From positions 1,126-7,354 of the forward strand of contig DCMK01000001.1 in NCBI GenBank assembly GCA_002321395.1: a stretch of DNA of 6,229 nucleotides. The letters are read 5' to 3'. Each line of letters starts with the position of its first letter. Positions within the stretch are counted from its first letter, which is position 1. The position numbers were made by a program, and so were the translations under genes. The notes under the pieces are model-generated. The model did no database searches. It worked only from the letters and a program-made list of their open reading frames with translations, and was not told where the DNA came from. The stretch is from Caryophanales bacterium UBA1624 (GTDB lineage: Bacteria; Bacillota_I; Bacilli_A; RFN20; CAG-826). Of the stretch, positions 1 through 5,573 are shown piece by piece.

Positions 1-1
1 C

Positions 2-562
2 GGTTCTTTCGTTGGGATTTTGCTATTGGGCTTGCCGATGCTCGTTTTGGCCGTTATCACCCGCTGCACCTCGAAAGGGCCCGCGTTATATCGGCAGATC
101 CGCTTAGGCAAAAACGAAAAGAAATTCACACTGCTGAAATTCCGTTCCATGAGGACCGACGCCCCCTCGATCGCCCCCAACGACTTCGCCCCAAAGGAAA
201 GGGAGGCAATGATCACCAAATGGGGATCTTTTCTTCGGAAAACGTCGTTGGACGAGCTTCCGCAGCTTTTCAATATCTTCGCCGGCCAAATGAGTTTCAT
301 CGGCCCGAGGCCCCAGCAAGAAAAAGAGCATGAAATGTCCCTTTATTTGGCGAGGAAAGCAAACAATCCGACGGGCTTTGAAGTGAAGCCAGGGCTTTGC
401 TCGCTTGCCATCGTTAAAATGCACCGTTCCCATGATCCCGTGAAGAAAGCTCATTACGACAGCGAATACGCGAAAAGGATTTCCTTTTGGACGGACGCGA
501 AAATCTTCTTCACGGCTTTTGCGATCTTGCTGGGGCTGAACAAGAAAGACCGCGGCAACTGA
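2..562 (+). CDS. Bacterial sugar transferase (phosphoglycosyl transferase), 5' truncated by window edge
   Basis: The C-terminal 186 residues of a monotopic phosphoglycosyl transferase (bacterial sugar transferase family; WbaP/ExoY/PglC-like catalytic domain) are visible. These enzymes move a sugar phosphate from a nucleotide sugar to undecaprenyl phosphate at the inner face of the membrane, starting exopolysaccharide, capsule or glycoprotein glycan assembly. The visible part opens with the end of a hydrophobic membrane segment, then SKGPALYRQIRLGKN, the KFRSMR motif, the catalytic Asp-Glu pair in TSLDELPQLFNI (codons at 251-256), and GPRP (302-313). All are family hallmarks, and the domain looks intact to its TGA stop. 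The true start lies upstream; the TTG at position 20 is only an in-frame codon inside the membrane segment. Whether it is the short (PglC-like) or long (WbaP-like) form cannot be seen. The sugar is unknown. The next gene is 96 bases downstream on the same strand but appears unrelated in function. Confidence 0.93.
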   Translation, partial: GSFVGILLLGLPMLVLAVITRCTSKGPALYRQIRLGKNEKKFTLLKFRSMRTDAPSIAPNDFAPKEREAMITKWGSFLRKTSLDELPQLFNIFAGQMSFIGPRPQQEKEHEMSLYLARKANNPTGFEVKPGLCSLAIVKMHRSHDPVKKAHYDSEYAKRISFWTDAKIFFTAFAILLGLNKKDRGN

Positions 563-590
563 TTTTGGTTCAATCCAACGAAATTCTGCG

Positions 591-603
591 AAAAGGTCCT
601 TTT
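591..603. repeat. Odd palindrome upstream of the DUF1538 operon
   Basis: AAAAGG-T-CCTTTT is a perfect inverted repeat with 6-base arms and one central base. It sits 56 bases before the chosen start of the DUF1538 gene and overlaps the first bases of a TTGACT hexamer (602-607). It could be an operator or a weak hairpin. As RNA it would form only about five pairs, four of them A-U, so it is a poor terminator for the sugar transferase gene. Chance occurrence is quite possible. Confidence 0.25.
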
Positions 604-638
604 GACTATGGCCCGAATTTTGGGGCGGATGGTAAACT
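602..638 (+). promoter_or_regulatory. Possible promoter for the DUF1538-PII operon (weak)
   Basis: The 96-base gap after the sugar transferase holds TTGACT (602-607), which matches 5 of 6 bases of a -35 box. Further on is TGG-TAAACT (630-638), which resembles an extended -10 (TGn plus a 4 of 6 match). The two are 25 bases apart, too far to act together as a sigma-70 pair, so if a promoter exists it probably relies on the extended -10 alone. Read-through from the sugar transferase gene is the alternative, since no clear terminator separates them. Confidence 0.2.
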
Positions 639-645
639 AAAGGTT

Positions 646-651
646 GAGAGG
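646..651 (+). promoter_or_regulatory. Ribosome binding site that sets the DUF1538 gene start at TTG 659
   Basis: GAGAGG lies seven bases before TTG at 659, a good Shine-Dalgarno spacing. The other in-frame TTG, at 644, has AAAGG directly touching it with no spacer, so it is the poorer start. Choosing 659 gives the N-terminus MAKKIFPK, followed by an amphipathic stretch and the first membrane helix. Confidence 0.55.
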
Positions 652-658
652 CAGAAGC

Positions 659-2275
659 TTGGCGAAAAAGATATTCCCTAAAATCTTCCATGGCGTGGCT
701 CCCAAACTCAAGGAAGCCGTTTTTGCCATTCTCCCGGTCGTCGCCGTCATGGCGATCGTCCCTCTCTGCGTCCCAAACATGGGCTTAGAGCAAGGCGGCA
801 GCAAGTTCGGCCCCATCATGACTTCTTTGCTTATATCCGCCGTCCCTTTGATCCTCGGGACCGCTTTGTTCAACCTCGGGGTTGAAAAAAGCCTTGTCAA
901 AATCGGAGACATCGTCGGCTCCACTTTGACGAAGAAGAAAACCATTGGGCTGCTGCTTTTCGTTGGATTCTTGATGGGCGTGCTCGCCACTTTGGCCGAG
1001 CCCGATCTCTCCGTTTTGGCCTCCCGCATCTCCCCGGATGGGCCGAATTGGGCCCTTATCGTGATCGCCGCCATTGGGGTGGGGATATTCATGCTCGTCG
1101 CCTTGGTCCGCGTCATCTTCAACAAGCCCTTGAAATACTGGCTCACAATCGGTTATTTGTTCGCCTTCACCCTCGCGTTGTTCGCGGATGAGAGCTTTTT
1201 CTCCATCGTCTTTGATGCGGGAGGAGTCACGACCGGGGTCGTCACGGTCCCCTTCATCATCGCGATCGGCGTCTCCGTCGCCCGGAGCATCGGCAATTCC
1301 TCCGGCAGCGATTCCTTCGGCTACTCCGGCCTTTGCTCTTTGGGGACGGTTCTTTCGGTGATGGTGTTTTCCATCGTGCTGAAGAATACGGGTGGGATCG
1401 AACAGATCCAAAACGTCTTGGCCAGCAAGGATTTCTTCGCCAGCATCGACGGCTACTCCGGCATCGCCCCGTTCTATTTCTCCAATTTCCTCTCCGCGTT
1501 GAAGGACGTTTCGATTTCCATCGCCCCGATCGTTGTGTTTTTCTTCGTTTTCAACTTCTTCCTCAAACTCCCCAAAAAGGAAGTGTTCTCCATTCTCATC
1601 GGCTTGGTTTACGTCTTCTTCGGGCTCATTCTCTTCTTAATGGGGGCCGAATCCGGGTTCATCCCCGTCGGAACCCAATACGGAATCCATTTCTCCGACC
1701 CTGAGAATTTCACCTTGTTCCTTTTCATCGGCTTCTTGTTCGGCGCGGTCGCGATGCTGGCGGAACCGGCGGTCAAAGTCCTCGCCGACAACGTCGCCGA
1801 GGTCAGCCACGGGGTTATCTCGGAAGTCATGATCTACGTCTTCCTTTGCTTGGCCATCGGGATCGCCATTGTCTTGAACATTCTCCGCGTGCAATACCGA
1901 ATCCCTTATCTGTATTTCGCGGTTCCGCTGTTCCTGCTCGCTTTGGTTCTTTCCTATTTCGTCCCGGGGATCTACGTCGGCATCGCCATCGACGCGGCTG
2001 GGGTCGCCACCGGTGCGATGGCTTCTTGCTTTTTCCTCCCGATGTTCATCGCCTACACCAAAGAGCTCTATTCCACGGGTCCTTCGATCATGGCTTATGG
2101 CTTCGGGGTGGTCGGCATCATGTCGATGATGCCGATCCTCGCGATCGAGTCCCTGGGCTTGTTCTCCACGGTCAAGACCGAGATGCAGAACCGCCAGGCC
2201 CTCAAGAAGATCCTTGAAGAGGATGACAACCAGCTGATCCATATCCCCGGTGGGCCTGGGAAGGAGGAAATATGA
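659..2275 (+). CDS. DUF1538 family integral membrane protein (two-repeat putative transporter)
   Basis: A 538-residue polytopic membrane protein that I recognise as DUF1538 family, whose members are often encoded beside PII proteins. No substrate or reaction is established to my knowledge. The protein is an internal duplication. LATLAEPDLSVLA (109-121) in the first half matches AMLAEPAVKVLA around E369-P370 in the second, and DAGGVTTG (186-193) matches DAAGVATG (445-452), an offset of about 255-259 residues. Each half carries about seven hydrophobic segments. The repeated acidic residues (E114/E369, D186/D445) in otherwise hydrophobic surroundings resemble ion- or substrate-binding positions of a secondary transporter, but that is inference. 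The C-terminus is a short charged tail. The TGA stop overlaps the ATG of the next gene (ATGA), so translation is probably coupled. Start chosen at TTG 659 because of the GAGAGG site; TTG 644 would add five residues. Confidence 0.88.
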   Translation: MAKKIFPKIFHGVAPKLKEAVFAILPVVAVMAIVPLCVPNMGLEQGGSKFGPIMTSLLISAVPLILGTALFNLGVEKSLVKIGDIVGSTLTKKKTIGLLLFVGFLMGVLATLAEPDLSVLASRISPDGPNWALIVIAAIGVGIFMLVALVRVIFNKPLKYWLTIGYLFAFTLALFADESFFSIVFDAGGVTTGVVTVPFIIAIGVSVARSIGNSSGSDSFGYSGLCSLGTVLSVMVFSIVLKNTGGIEQIQNVLASKDFFASIDGYSGIAPFYFSNFLSALKDVSISIAPIVVFFFVFNFFLKLPKKEVFSILIGLVYVFFGLILFLMGAESGFIPVGTQYGIHFSDPENFTLFLFIGFLFGAVAMLAEPAVKVLADNVAEVSHGVISEVMIYVFLCLAIGIAIVLNILRVQYRIPYLYFAVPLFLLALVLSYFVPGIYVGIAIDAAGVATGAMASCFFLPMFIAYTKELYSTGPSIMAYGFGVVGIMSMMPILAIESLGLFSTVKTEMQNRQALKKILEEDDNQLIHIPGGPGKEEI

Positions 2276-2721
2276 GCTTTCTCCATCGAATCAAGAACGA
2301 AAAGGCGAAAGGCCAAACGGAGCGGGCCCCTTTCGAGCAAAAGGAAAAGATTCATCCCCTTTCCGTATTCTTCACCATCGTGGGGCGAAATCAGTCCCAT
2401 TATTATGAATCCGCTTATCAAACGGCCGGTGCTTCCTTCTCTTTGACCTTCTACGCGCACAGCATGCCTCCGGAAGAAATCATGGCGATCCTGGGCGAAA
2501 TGGAGACGAAGAAAGACATCGTCCTCACTGTTTGCCGGAGCGAGCTGATCCCCGAGCTTAAGAAAATCGCAGAAAAGAAATTCGCCGTTTCGCGAGCCGC
2601 GAAAGGCATCGCCTTCGCCTGTCCCATCGATGCAGTGCAAGGCATCGCCGTCTATCGTTTCTTAGCCGACCAAAACAAAGAAATCCGCTTAAAGGAGAAC
2701 CACAATGGCAGAAACCAATAA
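2272..2721 (+). CDS. Divergent PII-like protein with N-terminal extension
   Basis: This 149-residue soluble protein starts at ATG 2272 behind AAGGAGG (2261-2267) and overlaps the DUF1538 stop by ATGA. After a charged tail (1-30) it follows the PII fold: strand SVFFTIVGRN (31-40), helix YYESAYQTAGAS (44-55), a middle loop, strand DIVLTVCRSEL (82-92), a second helix (93-104), then AAKGIAFACPIDAVQGI (109-125). That last stretch matches the PII B-loop and final strands, KGxxFxxPI..V.G. It aligns along its length with the protein of the next gene. It lacks that protein's GRGT motif and has instead a short loop, YAHSMPPEEIM (61-71). It may have lost or altered ligand binding, or form mixed trimers with the next protein. 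By analogy with GlnK-AmtB it may bind the DUF1538 protein at the membrane; that is inferred from operon context, not seen. Family membership is fairly sure, function is not. Confidence 0.72.
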   Translation: MSFLHRIKNEKAKGQTERAPFEQKEKIHPLSVFFTIVGRNQSHYYESAYQTAGASFSLTFYAHSMPPEEIMAILGEMETKKDIVLTVCRSELIPELKKIAEKKFAVSRAAKGIAFACPIDAVQGIAVYRFLADQNKEIRLKENHNGRNQ

Positions 2722-3061
2722 CAAGAAAGCCGAAAACGTGGAACGGAATCTGATCGTCGCCATCGTCAACCATGGTTATTCCGATTTGGTGATGAACGCA
2801 GCCCGGAAAGCCGGAGCCAAGGGAGGGACCGTCAGCAGCGGTAGGGGGACGGCCGATCCCGAGATGGCTTCTTTCTATGGCATCACCCTCACCCCGGAGA
2901 AGGACATGGTCTATATGGTTGTCGATTCCTCCGACCGCGACCGTATCATGAAGGTCATCTACGAGGAAGCAGGGCTTACCTCGAAAGGGAACGGCATTCT
3001 CTTTTCCCTTCCGATCACCGAGACGGTTGGCCTAGAAGGGCAAAAGAGCGAAGGCGAATGA
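2705..3061 (+). CDS. PII-family signal transduction protein (GlnB/GlnK superfamily, DUF1538-associated type)
   Basis: This 118-residue protein starts at ATG 2705, seven bases after AAAGGAG (2691-2697), and overlaps the preceding gene by 17 bases in another frame. PII elements in order are: strand NLIVAIVNHG (15-24); helix YSDLVMNAARKAGA (25-38); GGTVSSGRGT (40-49), leading into a short T-loop (50-58) with Tyr58 but no YRGAEY uridylylation sequence; GITLTPEKDMVYMVV (59-73); second helix (77-90); and a B-loop-like KGNGILFSLPITETVGL (94-110). Classical PII trimers bind ATP or ADP and 2-oxoglutarate at subunit clefts and control enzymes or transporters. Here the likely partner is the DUF1538 membrane protein two genes upstream. 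The departures in the T-loop suggest it is not a nitrogen regulator of the GlnD/GlnB type. It ends two bases before the terminator hairpin. Confidence 0.88.
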   Translation: MAETNNKKAENVERNLIVAIVNHGYSDLVMNAARKAGAKGGTVSSGRGTADPEMASFYGITLTPEKDMVYMVVDSSDRDRIMKVIYEEAGLTSKGNGILFSLPITETVGLEGQKSEGE

Positions 3062-3062
3062 A

Positions 3063-3090
3063 AAAAAGCGGACCGTTTGGTCCGCTTTTT
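3063..3090. terminator. Symmetric bidirectional intrinsic terminator shared by convergent operons
   Basis: AAAAA (3063-3067), GCGGACC (3068-3074), loop GTTT (3075-3078), GGTCCGC (3079-3085), TTTTT (3086-3090). The seven-base G+C-rich stem is perfect and is flanked by A and T tracts, so both strands give a stem followed by a U run. It starts directly after the TGA of the PII gene and lies 14 bases beyond the TAA stop of the minus-strand antiporter gene (stop complement at 3105-3107). It can therefore end both converging transcripts. Confidence 0.92.
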
Positions 3091-3104
3091 CCTAGGAACG
3101 GGAT

Positions 3105-4460
3105 TTATTTTTTCGCGGTTGGCTGAAGCTGAATCTCCCCGGCTTTTTCCAAAGCGATCTTGGTAATGAAGGGTCCGGTGAGCTCGTAGATTAAGGTGCT
3201 GGTCAAAACGACGGCGACGATCGTCCCCCCGATGGATTGGATCTCGGGGATGCTGGATTCGCCGAACAATGTGGAAGCGGTGGTGGCCAGCCCAATCGCC
3301 ACCCCGGCCTGAGGAACCAAAGTGAAGCCTAAGTACTTCTTAACCGTCGGTTCGGCTTTGGTAATCTCGGCCCCGAGGAAAGCGCCGAGCCATTTGCCCA
3401 GGACGCGGCAGAACAGATAAACCAAGGCGATGACGATGATGAGGTACCCTTTGGAAAAGACGGTCAAATCCAAGGAGGCGCCCGAAATCATGAAGAAGAG
3501 CATGTAAATCGGCGAGGTGAAGCGGTCCATGAATTCGAAGGTCCGGTTGGAATCGGGGACGGCGTTGCAGTAAACCGCTCCGCACATCATGCACATCAGC
3601 AGCGAAGAAAGTTCAAAGCCACCGGCTTGGGGAAGCCGGAAGAGCTGATAGAGGCCTACGCTAGCGAAAATGGAGAAAATCGCCCAGCTGATGCGGTTGG
3701 CGCGCGACTTGAAGAAATGGTTGGCGAAACTGATGAGGAAACCCAAAACGGCTCCAATCGCCAAGGAGACGACGATTTCGATCAAGGGCTTCCCCAACAT
3801 TTCGTAGAGGTCGAAGGAAGATCCGGTCGCAAGGGTCCTAGCGATTTGGAAGAGGATTGCGAAGAAAATCAGGGCGGTCGCATCGTCCAAAGCGACGACT
3901 GGGAGCAAAGTACTCACCACGGGGCCTTTGGCTTTGTATTGCTTGACGACCATCAAAGTGGCGGCAGGGGCGGTCGCCGCGGCGATGGCCCCCAAGGTGA
4001 GAACCAAAGGCATGTCGACGGATTCCGGGAAGATGAAGTGTAGGATCAACAGGCCCAAGATGACGACGACGGAGGCGAGCCCGGATTCAAGGATCGTGAT
4101 CCAAATGACTTTCTTGCCGACGGAGCGGATCGCGCTCAATTTGAAGGAAGAGCCGATGGAGAAGGCGATGAAACCTAAGGCGATGGAGGAAATCCAGCTA
4201 AGGTAATCGTTCCCGCCGGCTTTACCGTGGACGTAGACGTAGATGGGGTTCAGGGCTGGATTTGCGACGTCGGCGAAGGAATGGACTTGACTCCAATCGA
4301 CGAAGGCAAGACCGAAGACGAACGGGCCCATCAGGATCCCGGCGATGATGTAGCCGGTGACGTTGGGGAGGTGGAAAACCTTCATGAGGCGAGTGGAAAG
4401 GAGCCCCATCAAAAGCAAGGCCGCCACATAAAGGGTGACGGAAAAGAAATCGATGGCCAT
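3105..4460 (-). CDS. CPA2-family cation:proton antiporter (GerN/NapA/KefB-type membrane domain, no RCK domain)
   Basis: A 451-residue integral membrane protein of the monovalent cation:proton antiporter-2 family, expected to exchange Na+ or K+ for H+ across the cytoplasmic membrane. The N-terminus reads as TM1 followed by LPNVTGYIIAGILMGP (31-46), a family signature. The unwound crossing helix is represented by AATAPAATL (161-169), and the two transport aspartates by VALDDATALIFF (D192, D193). The Asp-Asp pair is typical of electrogenic members. A longer than usual polar loop (about 52-88) follows TM2. The protein ends at GPFITKIALEKAGEI plus a short tail, so no cytoplasmic TrkA-N/RCK domain is attached. 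It starts eight bases after the stop of the upstream PII-like gene and has no good Shine-Dalgarno of its own, which suggests translational coupling. The neighbouring PII-fold protein may replace the missing RCK domain as its regulator. Cation specificity is unknown. Confidence 0.92.
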   Translation of the reverse strand: MAIDFFSVTLYVAALLLMGLLSTRLMKVFHLPNVTGYIIAGILMGPFVFGLAFVDWSQVHSFADVANPALNPIYVYVHGKAGGNDYLSWISSIALGFIAFSIGSSFKLSAIRSVGKKVIWITILESGLASVVVILGLLILHFIFPESVDMPLVLTLGAIAAATAPAATLMVVKQYKAKGPVVSTLLPVVALDDATALIFFAILFQIARTLATGSSFDLYEMLGKPLIEIVVSLAIGAVLGFLISFANHFFKSRANRISWAIFSIFASVGLYQLFRLPQAGGFELSSLLMCMMCGAVYCNAVPDSNRTFEFMDRFTSPIYMLFFMISGASLDLTVFSKGYLIIVIALVYLFCRVLGKWLGAFLGAEITKAEPTVKKYLGFTLVPQAGVAIGLATTASTLFGESSIPEIQSIGGTIVAVVLTSTLIYELTGPFITKIALEKAGEIQLQPTAKK

Positions 4461-4468
4461 AAGACTGA

Positions 4469-4804
4469 TTAGAAGGACCCTTCGTAATCCTCGAGGCTGC
4501 GGGAGAACATCCCGCCCGCGATTTTGTGGAACGAATCCGTTTTCTCGCGAATCATCTGTTTGAGATCGGCGAGTTTTTCGGAATCGACGACGAAGAGGGC
4601 GAACATCGCTTCCCCGTGGTCGTGGTAGTGCTCATAGGCCGCCAAAGAGAAGAAATGGGTGTCTTCCGGCTGATCGTCGTCCAAGGCATGGCGGAGGGAG
4701 GCGGTGCGCATTAAGGTGCCGTTATATCCTGCGCCGCGGATCGAGTCGAAAACGGAGAGCGCTTCATTTCCGTTTTCAAGGATGAGGTAGAGGACTTTTT
4801 TCAT
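4469..4804 (-). CDS. Small PII-like protein with His-rich loop, partner of the antiporter
   Basis: This 111-residue soluble protein starts at the ATG complementary to 4802-4804, six bases after AAAAGGAG (complement of 4811-4818). I read it as a PII or PII-like fold: strand KKVLYLILENG (2-12), helix NEALSVFDSIRGAG (13-26), strand NGTLMRTASLRHAL (28-41), a T-loop-like stretch DDDQPEDTHFFSLAAYEHYHDHG (42-64, read in parts), strand EAMFALFVVDS (65-75), second helix KLADLKQMIREKT (77-89), and KIAGGMF (94-100) where the PII B-loop would be. Histidines 50, 59, 61 and 63 cluster in the loop and could bind metal or sense pH; that is inference. It is the first gene of the operon, eight bases ahead of the antiporter gene. 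PII-like proteins such as SbtB regulate adjacent transporters, so an antiporter regulator is the most likely role. Similarity to the two plus-strand PII proteins is low, and the fold call rests on pattern, not on a search. Confidence 0.68.
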   Translation of the reverse strand: MKKVLYLILENGNEALSVFDSIRGAGYNGTLMRTASLRHALDDDQPEDTHFFSLAAYEHYHDHGEAMFALFVVDSEKLADLKQMIREKTDSFHKIAGGMFSRSLEDYEGSF

Positions 4805-4827
4805 GCTAAGCTCCTTTTTCCGGTCCC

Positions 4828-4833
4828 ATTGTA
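4828..4833 (-). promoter_or_regulatory. Probable -10 box of the PII-like/antiporter operon
   Basis: Read on the minus strand this is TACAAT, a 5 of 6 match to the -10 consensus, 23 bases before the ATG and just ahead of the Shine-Dalgarno. A convincing -35 at 16-18 bases is absent; TTCACC at a 19-base spacing is the best candidate. A perfect TTGACA also occurs on this strand (complement of 4903-4908) within the inverted repeat at 4889-4913, but it is too far away to pair with this -10 and has no good -10 of its own. The leader would be very short. Confidence 0.35.
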
Positions 4834-4888
4834 GGAGCGTTGGGAGAAAAGAGGTGAAGCTAATTGAAAGAAAGCCCTATCAGGAAGG

Positions 4889-4913
4889 CGTCGTTGATGC
4901 TTTGTCAACGGCG
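4889..4913. repeat. Inverted repeat upstream of the antiporter operon
   Basis: CGTCGTTGA (4889-4897), spacer TGCTTTG, TCAACGGCG (4905-4913). The arms pair over nine positions with a single T-G wobble. It lies 56 bases upstream of the putative -10 (minus strand) and has no T tract, so it is unlikely to be a terminator. It could be an operator or an RNA hairpin. The TTGACA on the minus strand falls inside it. Confidence 0.35.
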
Positions 4914-4968
4914 TAAGAACCGTATGCTGCACGGGGAAACGAGGCAATTTTAGGGAAAACTCTGTCGC

Positions 4969-4983
4969 CGGAAGAATCTTCCG
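4969..4983. repeat. Perfect 15-base odd palindrome
   Basis: CGGAAGA-A-TCTTCCG has seven-base arms around one central base. The one-base centre favours a DNA-level site for a dimeric binding protein over an RNA hairpin. It lies in the long region upstream of the PII-like/antiporter operon, about 165 bases from its first ATG. No known operator is recognised. Confidence 0.3.
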
Positions 4984-5190
4984 CATCGCCTCTTTGGCGT
5001 TTGCTGGCTTCGATGCGCTTTTTGCTCTTCGCCTTGCGGCCTTGCTGGTCGGGCATTTCCAAGGCTATTGGATACGAAAAAGGATACAACGCCTCCATTT
5101 ATTGCCTTCCGGCCCATATCTTTCCTTTGCTTTTGGCCGGCCACCGGCATGAGCCGTTTGCCTTCGAGCCGGGTCAGGTCAGGATCCCCG

Positions 5191-5487
5191 ATGAGGCGGA
5201 ATCAGGCATATGAGGGGAAGAAATATGCGGGTTACCACCTCGATTTCAATTTCCCTAGCCTGATTGTTCCCAAACACGGGGTGACCCAAAAAGACGATGT
5301 GAAAGCCGGCGAAATGGGGAATTTGATTGGGGTGAAGACCGCCCTCGATTTCGCCGCAAAGACCTCAAAATCGATCTGTACAATTCCCGAAGCGAAAAAT
5401 CTACAACATAAAACCCCCTTCTCTCCCAAAGATTACGGCGATGAATCGAACATCGATTTGACGACGAAAACGATTCAAGGGGGCTGA
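5191..5487 (+). CDS. Hypothetical protein, possibly the 3' remnant of a decayed gene
   Basis: The open frame from ATG 5191 gives 98 residues. AGGA (5181-5184) lies six bases before the ATG. Codon choice from about 5200 onward (GGC, GCC, TTC, ACC, GAT, AAA) resembles the confident genes, and the translation is hydrophilic, with stretches such as KAGEMGNLIGVKTALDFAA, but I recognise no domain. There is no signal peptide or membrane segment. The frame stays open upstream to 4954, where its translation no longer looks natural, while another frame (about 4917-5213) does. The 98 residues may therefore be the tail of a frameshifted gene and not a complete protein. It may also be non-coding. It reads toward the flippase-like gene 86 bases downstream. 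Confidence 0.28.
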   Translation: MRRNQAYEGKKYAGYHLDFNFPSLIVPKHGVTQKDDVKAGEMGNLIGVKTALDFAAKTSKSICTIPEAKNLQHKTPFSPKDYGDESNIDLTTKTIQGG

Positions 5488-5573
5488 TTTGCGGGCTTTT
5501 TGATCTCAAAGGCCTTCTTTCCGTTATGCCCTTCCTTCCTTAGAAGGAAGAGGTGGCGTATACTTCGGAGTGT

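Larger units (their letters stand above)
4805..5573. other. Long intergenic or decayed region between divergent transcription units
   Basis: About 770 bases separate the minus-strand operon from the plus-strand flippase-like gene. I see no tRNA, rRNA, insertion sequence or CRISPR. From 4805 to about 4860 lie the ribosome site and -10 of the minus operon. On the plus strand a strong GAGGTG (4851-4856) precedes TTG 4864, but that frame meets TAG at 4951-4953 after 29 codons. The same frame is then open to the TGA ending at 5487. Between about 4954 and 5190 its translation is rich in Cys, Arg, Pro and Ser and does not look like protein, whereas the frame ending at TGA 5211-5213 looks more natural there. 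This is what a frameshifted, decaying gene would show, though chance is possible. From 5488 to 5552 I see only short palindromes (AAGGCCTT at 5509-5516). Confidence 0.5.

Noticed and set aside
1637..2242. A 201-codon open frame on the minus strand opposite the DUF1538 gene, with similar ones at 785-1411 and 637-1146
   Set aside because: The translations are dominated by Asp, Arg, His, Gly and Gln, as expected for the complement of a C-ending-codon membrane gene. They have no ribosome site and lie opposite a confident gene.
3627..4206. Plus-strand open frames opposite the antiporter gene
   Set aside because: They are shadows of the confident minus-strand gene, with biased composition and no recognisable domain.
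4471..4482. The GGTCCTT core shared between GAAGGGTCCTTC (minus strand here) and the palindrome at 591-603
   Set aside because: A 7-base match between two sites in 6 kb is not unusual, and one copy lies inside a coding sequence.
4864..4953. A 29-codon basic ORF behind a strong GAGGTG site
   Set aside because: It is short, has no known match and overlaps the inverted repeat. It is better treated as the start of the possible decayed frame than as a separate peptide gene.
4880..5098. A 72-codon minus-strand open frame with a Lys/Arg/Glu-rich translation
   Set aside because: It has no convincing ribosome site or recognisable domain, and it runs across the inverted repeats upstream of the minus operon. 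It could be real but is not supported.
5171..5185. Short tandem GGTCA repeat and the nearby palindrome GGCCGGCC (5135-5142)
   Set aside because: Two copies of five bases and one 8-base palindrome are expected by chance in G+C-rich sequence.
5531..5550. CTTCC...GGAAG hairpin as a terminator
   Set aside because: It is followed by AGGTGG with no T tract, and no confident gene ends just before it on either strand.
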